Source of the DNA: Desulfamplus sp.
GTDB lineage: Bacteria; Desulfobacterota; Desulfobacteria; Desulfobacterales; Desulfobacteraceae
NCBI GenBank assembly: GCA_015233755.1
Contig: JADFXA010000064.1
Location: forward strand, 1-9,621
DNA length: 9,621 nucleotides
Direction: 5' to 3'
The notes under the pieces are model-generated. The model made no database searches, was not told the DNA's origin, and saw only the letters and a list, made by a program, of their open reading frames with translations. Shown here one piece after another: positions 6,664 through 9,621 of the stretch. The position numbers and the translations under genes were made by a program. The first letter of the stretch is position 1. Every line of letters begins with the position of its first letter.

Positions 6664-7761
6664 CTAAAAATAATCAGGAAATCTTTTTCTTAGACGCTCA
6701 GACACCTTAAGTCCTTGTGCTTCCATCTCTTCCCACATCTGTTTTATATCTATTATCTCTTTTTCAATTTTTAAAAAGCAGTGTACAATTTCAGGGTCAA
6801 AATGGCTTCCAGAACCTTTTTTTATCTCCTCGATTGCCCTTTCTAAACTCCATGCCTCTTTGTATGGTCGTTTCATTGTTAAAGCATCAAAGACATCTGC
6901 TAAGGCAACAATTCTTCCAGATTCAGGAATGTCATTACCTTTTAGTTGTCTTGGATAGCCTGCCCCATTCCACTTTTCATGGTGAGATAGGGCAACATCA
7001 GAAGCCATTATAAATAAAGGGGTTCGTGATTTAGAAAGAATCGTATGTCCAATCTTAGGGTGAGTTTTCATAATATTCCACTCTTCATCATTTAGAGGGC
7101 CTGGCTTCTTAAGTATTGCATCAGGTATTCCAATTTTTCCAATATCATGCATTGGTGCTGCAAGTTCAAGCATTTCAGATTTTTCAATACTCCAGCCAAA
7201 AGCTCGCGATATTGCAGCAGAATAGGCGGCCATTCTCCAAATATGAACTCCTGTATCTGTATCGTTGTAATCACCTGCCTCCCCAAGCATAAATACAGCA
7301 GAACGCTGGCTTGCCTCAAGCTCTGCTGTTCTTGCTTGAACTAATTTTTCACACGCAATCTGTTGGTCGTGCAAAGCAAGATGAGTAGCAACCCTTGCCC
7401 TTACAATTGCCTTTGAAACTGGCTTTGTAATATAATCTACCCCACCAACTTCAAACCCTTTGCTCTCATCTGAGACATCAGACATAGCAGTAATAAATAT
7501 AACTGGTATATTGGCAGTCGATTTATCTGATTTGAGTTTTTTACAGGTTTCGTAACCATCCATTTGAGGCATCATAATATCAAGCAAAATAATATCTGGC
7601 ATAACTTTCTTTGCAACATCAAGGGCATTTACTCCGTTAATTGCAAATGAGAGTTGATATTCTCCTGCAAGTATATGACGCATAAGTTGAAGGTTATTGG
7701 GTTCGTCGTCAACAATAAGGATTCGCCATTGATGATCTTTCATAATCTGCTTATGCTCCAT
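6664..7761 (-). CDS. Response regulator with receiver and HD-GYP domains, probable c-di-GMP phosphodiesterase
   Basis: A 365-residue cytoplasmic two-domain protein. The receiver domain (about 12-130) keeps the acidic pair D18/D19, phospho-acceptor D61 in 'IILLDIMMPQMDGYE', T91 and K113 in 'YITKPVSK', so it should be phosphorylatable by a histidine kinase. A short helix (about 131-155) leads to the HD-GYP domain (about 156-350). That domain has H173, the HD pair in 'HDIGKIGIP' (205-213), and 'HHEKWNGAGYP' (260-270) with a complete GYP. This is the active form expected to hydrolyse cyclic-di-GMP. Length is typical. It is the second gene of a minus-strand pair, 44 bp after the sigma-54 activator gene. 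The start is uncertain: no ribosome binding site precedes the ATG at 7761, while the ATG at 7743 (MKDHQW...) has a GGAG about 12 nt upstream. Both starts leave the receiver intact. Confidence 0.92.
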   Translation of the reverse strand: MEHKQIMKDHQWRILIVDDEPNNLQLMRHILAGEYQLSFAINGVNALDVAKKVMPDIILLDIMMPQMDGYETCKKLKSDKSTANIPVIFITAMSDVSDESKGFEVGGVDYITKPVSKAIVRARVATHLALHDQQIACEKLVQARTAELEASQRSAVFMLGEAGDYNDTDTGVHIWRMAAYSAAISRAFGWSIEKSEMLELAAPMHDIGKIGIPDAILKKPGPLNDEEWNIMKTHPKIGHTILSKSRTPLFIMASDVALSHHEKWNGAGYPRQLKGNDIPESGRIVALADVFDALTMKRPYKEAWSLERAIEEIKKGSGSHFDPEIVHCFLKIEKEIIDIKQMWEEMEAQGLKVSERLRKRFPDYF

Positions 7762-7805
7762 TAAGGTAGAAACTCAAGGGATCAATTCAATTTTCGCATG
7801 GACAT

Positions 7806-9230
7806 CTAATTTCTAAAATCTTCTTTTTTGATACCAAGCTGTCTCATTTTATTGTAAAGCCCTCTTGGGTGAATATCTGCAACTTTTGCAGCTTGACCTA
7901 CTCGACCACTAACTTTTTTAAGTATCATTTCAATGTAAATGCGTTCAACATTACTTATTACCTCTGATGTAACCTGAGGTAAAGTTTTATTTTCCCACGA
8001 TGCTGTGTTAAATATCTGATTTTCAATAGAGAGTTGGTTGTGCTGATTTCCTTCAGGATTGAATATGCTTTCAGGGAGATCGTCTGGTTTTATGGTGTCT
8101 GTTCGGCAAAGAAGCATAGCCCGCTCAATTACATTCATAAGCTCTCTTACATTTCCGGGCCAATCGTATCTGCTCATCAACTGAACCGCCTCTTCTGATA
8201 TTCCAATCACTTCTCTGCCAATTTTTTTTCTAAAATAGGAGATAAAGTTGCGAATAAGTCCTGGAATATCCTCTCTTCTTCTGCATAAAGGTGGAATTGT
8301 GAGAGATACAACGCTGATACGATAAAAGAGATCTCTTCTAAATCTGCCAAGCTCTATCTCCTTTTCAAGGTCTTTATTGGTAGCAGCAATTACACGAACA
8401 TCAACCCAAATTGGCTCTTCTCCACCAATTGGAACAAATTCATAATCTTGAAGAACTCTTAAGAGCTTTGTTTGTAAATGAAGAGGAATGTCACCAATCT
8501 CGTCAAGAAATATAGTGCCATTGTGAGCAAGCTCAAATGCTCCTCGTCTGGCACGTATTGCACCTGTGAATGCCCCTTGTTCATGTCCAAAAAGCTCTGT
8601 TTCAAGAAGCTGCTCTGGAAGAGCTGCTGTATTTACCGCAATAAATGGACCATTAGAGCGTGAACCTTCAGCATGGATAGCCTTTGCAAGATGCTCCTTT
8701 CCTACCCCTGTCTCTCCTAAGATTAAAAGAGTTGCGCTGCTGTTTACAACTTGTTGAACCTCCTCCATAAATATCTGCATCTGTTGGCTATCTGAAACAA
8801 AATCACTTATTTTAGGCTTTAGACGACCCTTGCGATCATACCTGTCCATTAGGTTAAACTGCCGCCTTGACTCTAAAATAGTCTCTATTGCTTCAATAAG
8901 ACTTGTAATTGAGATACCAGAATAGAGAACTGTATCAGCACCAGCAGCAAGCAATTGTGCATGATCTTCAGAAGAGTCATTAGCATGAAGGACAATGGTT
9001 ACAGGCTTTTCAGGAAGATTGTTTAAAACCGAAAGCCCTGACTCTATAGGCTTTGGAATTAGTGCTTCACTTATAAGAAAAATATCTGCACAACTTCTGA
9101 CAAGAGATTGCCACACTCCATTATTGCGTCCAAATTTTTTTAGCTGAATATCTGAAATAACATCTAATCTATCTACAATCCTTGATTCTAATTTCTTGTC
9201 CTTTATTGCTAATGCAAGCCTAAGCAGCAT
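7806..9230 (-). CDS. Sigma-54-dependent transcriptional activator with degenerate receiver domain (REC-like - AAA+ - Fis HTH)
   Basis: A 474-residue enhancer-binding protein. Residues 1-120 have receiver-like alternation ('ADIFLISEALIPKP', 'PVTIVLHANDSSEDHAQLLAAGADTVLY'), but no Asp follows the 'DIFLIS' strand and no Lys is at the 'TVLYSGIS' position where active receivers have K-P. The domain is therefore probably not phosphorylated in the usual way. The AAA+ domain (about 143-375) has Walker A GETGVGKE (172-179), GAFTGA (219-224), Walker B FLDE (241-244), 'FRRDLFYRISVV' (297-308) and WPGNVREL (357-364). A Fis-type helix-turn-helix lies at about 437-466, with 'GRVGQAAKVADIHPRGLYNKM'. It should activate sigma-54 promoters; the targets are unknown. 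It is the first gene of a likely operon with the HD-GYP gene. AAGGAG (9240-9245 on the complement) 9 nt upstream fixes the start. Confidence 0.92.
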   Translation of the reverse strand: MLLRLALAIKDKKLESRIVDRLDVISDIQLKKFGRNNGVWQSLVRSCADIFLISEALIPKPIESGLSVLNNLPEKPVTIVLHANDSSEDHAQLLAAGADTVLYSGISITSLIEAIETILESRRQFNLMDRYDRKGRLKPKISDFVSDSQQMQIFMEEVQQVVNSSATLLILGETGVGKEHLAKAIHAEGSRSNGPFIAVNTAALPEQLLETELFGHEQGAFTGAIRARRGAFELAHNGTIFLDEIGDIPLHLQTKLLRVLQDYEFVPIGGEEPIWVDVRVIAATNKDLEKEIELGRFRRDLFYRISVVSLTIPPLCRRREDIPGLIRNFISYFRKKIGREVIGISEEAVQLMSRYDWPGNVRELMNVIERAMLLCRTDTIKPDDLPESIFNPEGNQHNQLSIENQIFNTASWENKTLPQVTSEVISNVERIYIEMILKKVSGRVGQAAKVADIHPRGLYNKMRQLGIKKEDFRN

Positions 9231-9239
9231 GAATTATTT

Positions 9240-9245
9240 CTCCTT
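9240..9245 (-). promoter_or_regulatory. Strong ribosome binding site of the sigma-54 activator gene
   Basis: CTCCTT on the plus strand reads AAGGAG on the coding strand, 9 nt before the ATG at 9230. It decides the start of the N-terminal pseudo-receiver. Confidence 0.75.
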
Positions 9246-9325
9246 GATCTTAAAAATAACTTAATAGAGATATTTGAGATTATTTAATGAACCTCTCTAA
9301 TTAAGGAATGGTATTTTTATGCTAC

Positions 9326-9352
9326 TTTATATCAATGAAAATCATTTGTGAA
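9326..9352 (-). promoter_or_regulatory. Candidate promoter of the minus-strand activator/HD-GYP operon
   Basis: On the minus strand TTCACA (complement of 9347-9352, one mismatch to TTGACA) precedes an extended -10 TGATATAAA (complement of 9326-9334) with 15 bp between hexamers. The spacing is short, but the TG extension compensates in part. A start near 9319 would give a leader of about 90 nt. No sigma-54 site was found here. Confidence 0.3.
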
Positions 9353-9621
9353 TAAAAAAAGTATATTGATTTTACTATTCAAGAGTGTTTATCAATCAAT
9401 AATTGTAGTTTTTAATATTTATTCTCCAGCTATTATATAAAAATGGCATTGTTATACCGCTTTATTTTAATAATCAATAATATCAAGTTATTAACTATGG
9501 TTATTATAATAAGGAGCATGTTAATATCAGAAAATATTTACCTGAAAAAGAGTATTAACGGTATTTAATTTATTTGATTATTTTATTTAAAAATATTTTT
9601 TAGCCATAAAAAAGTATTTTT

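Larger units (their letters stand above)
9231..9621. other. AT-rich intergenic stretch, no gene supported
   Basis: Very A/T-rich DNA running to the right edge. No coding region of useful length is seen on either strand. It contains the ribosome binding site and candidate promoter of the minus-strand operon. AAGGAG at 9511-9516 sits only 1 nt before an ATG that opens a 16-codon frame (9518-9568); this is too close and too short to call a gene. No clear hairpin terminator, tRNA or repeat array was found. Confidence 0.6.

Noticed and set aside
9441..9460. Sigma-54 promoter suggested by TGGCATTGTTATACCGC
   Set aside because: GG and GC are 12 nt apart on the plus strand and 9 nt apart on the complement, where the consensus needs 10. 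No gene follows within the window.
9518..9568. Possible 16-codon peptide after an AAGGAG
   Set aside because: The Shine-Dalgarno is 1 nt from the ATG, too close for normal initiation, and the frame is very short in A/T-rich DNA.
1..9621. CRISPR array, transposase, phage, toxin-antitoxin or defence system
   Set aside because: No regularly spaced repeats, no recombinase or transposase motifs, no small gene pairs and no defence-type domains were seen on either strand.

Overview
The window looks like ordinary chromosome from a low-GC bacterium. The best guess is a Desulfobacterota (deltaproteobacterial, sulfate-reducer-like) lineage. Three things suggest this: two sigma-54 activators in 9.6 kb, a GAF sensor fragment of a type common in Desulfobacterales, and a NifA-type activator with the C-terminal 'GTT-RIF-YK--KYG-D' signature. 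The assignment rests on remembered family resemblance, not on a search. Coding regions use AT-rich codons, and the intergenic stretches are strongly A/T.

Layout. (1) Bases 1-316, minus strand: the N-terminal part of a GAF-domain sensor that runs off the left edge. It is divergent from the next gene across about 250 bp of AT-rich control region holding a perfect 9+9 bp palindrome. (2) 565-6570, plus strand: four genes separated by about 80-120 bp. They encode a NifA-like GAF/AAA+/HTH sigma-54 activator, a DUF554 membrane protein, an Old Yellow Enzyme-type iron-sulfur flavoprotein (2,4-dienoyl-CoA reductase/enoate reductase architecture) and a CyuA-type L-cysteine desulfidase. (3) 6571-6663: the convergent junction, with a weak hairpin. 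(4) 9230-6664, minus strand: a likely two-gene operon with a 44-bp gap. The first gene is a sigma-54 activator with a degenerate receiver domain. The second is a receiver/HD-GYP protein, a probable cyclic-di-GMP phosphodiesterase. (5) 9231-9621: AT-rich non-coding DNA containing the probable promoter of that operon.

How the genes may work together. The right-hand pair is a regulatory cassette: one protein switches on sigma-54 promoters and the other probably lowers c-di-GMP. The left-hand genes combine a GAF-controlled activator with two redox or sulfur enzymes. The spacing allows separate promoters, so a single operon is not shown.

The most distinctive feature is a 78-bp GC-rich palindromic element inserted in frame inside the flavoprotein gene (4191-4268). 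It adds 26 codons rich in Pro and Gly to the linker between the iron-sulfur and FAD domains. I found no CRISPR array, transposase, tRNA, rRNA or convincing new multi-gene system.
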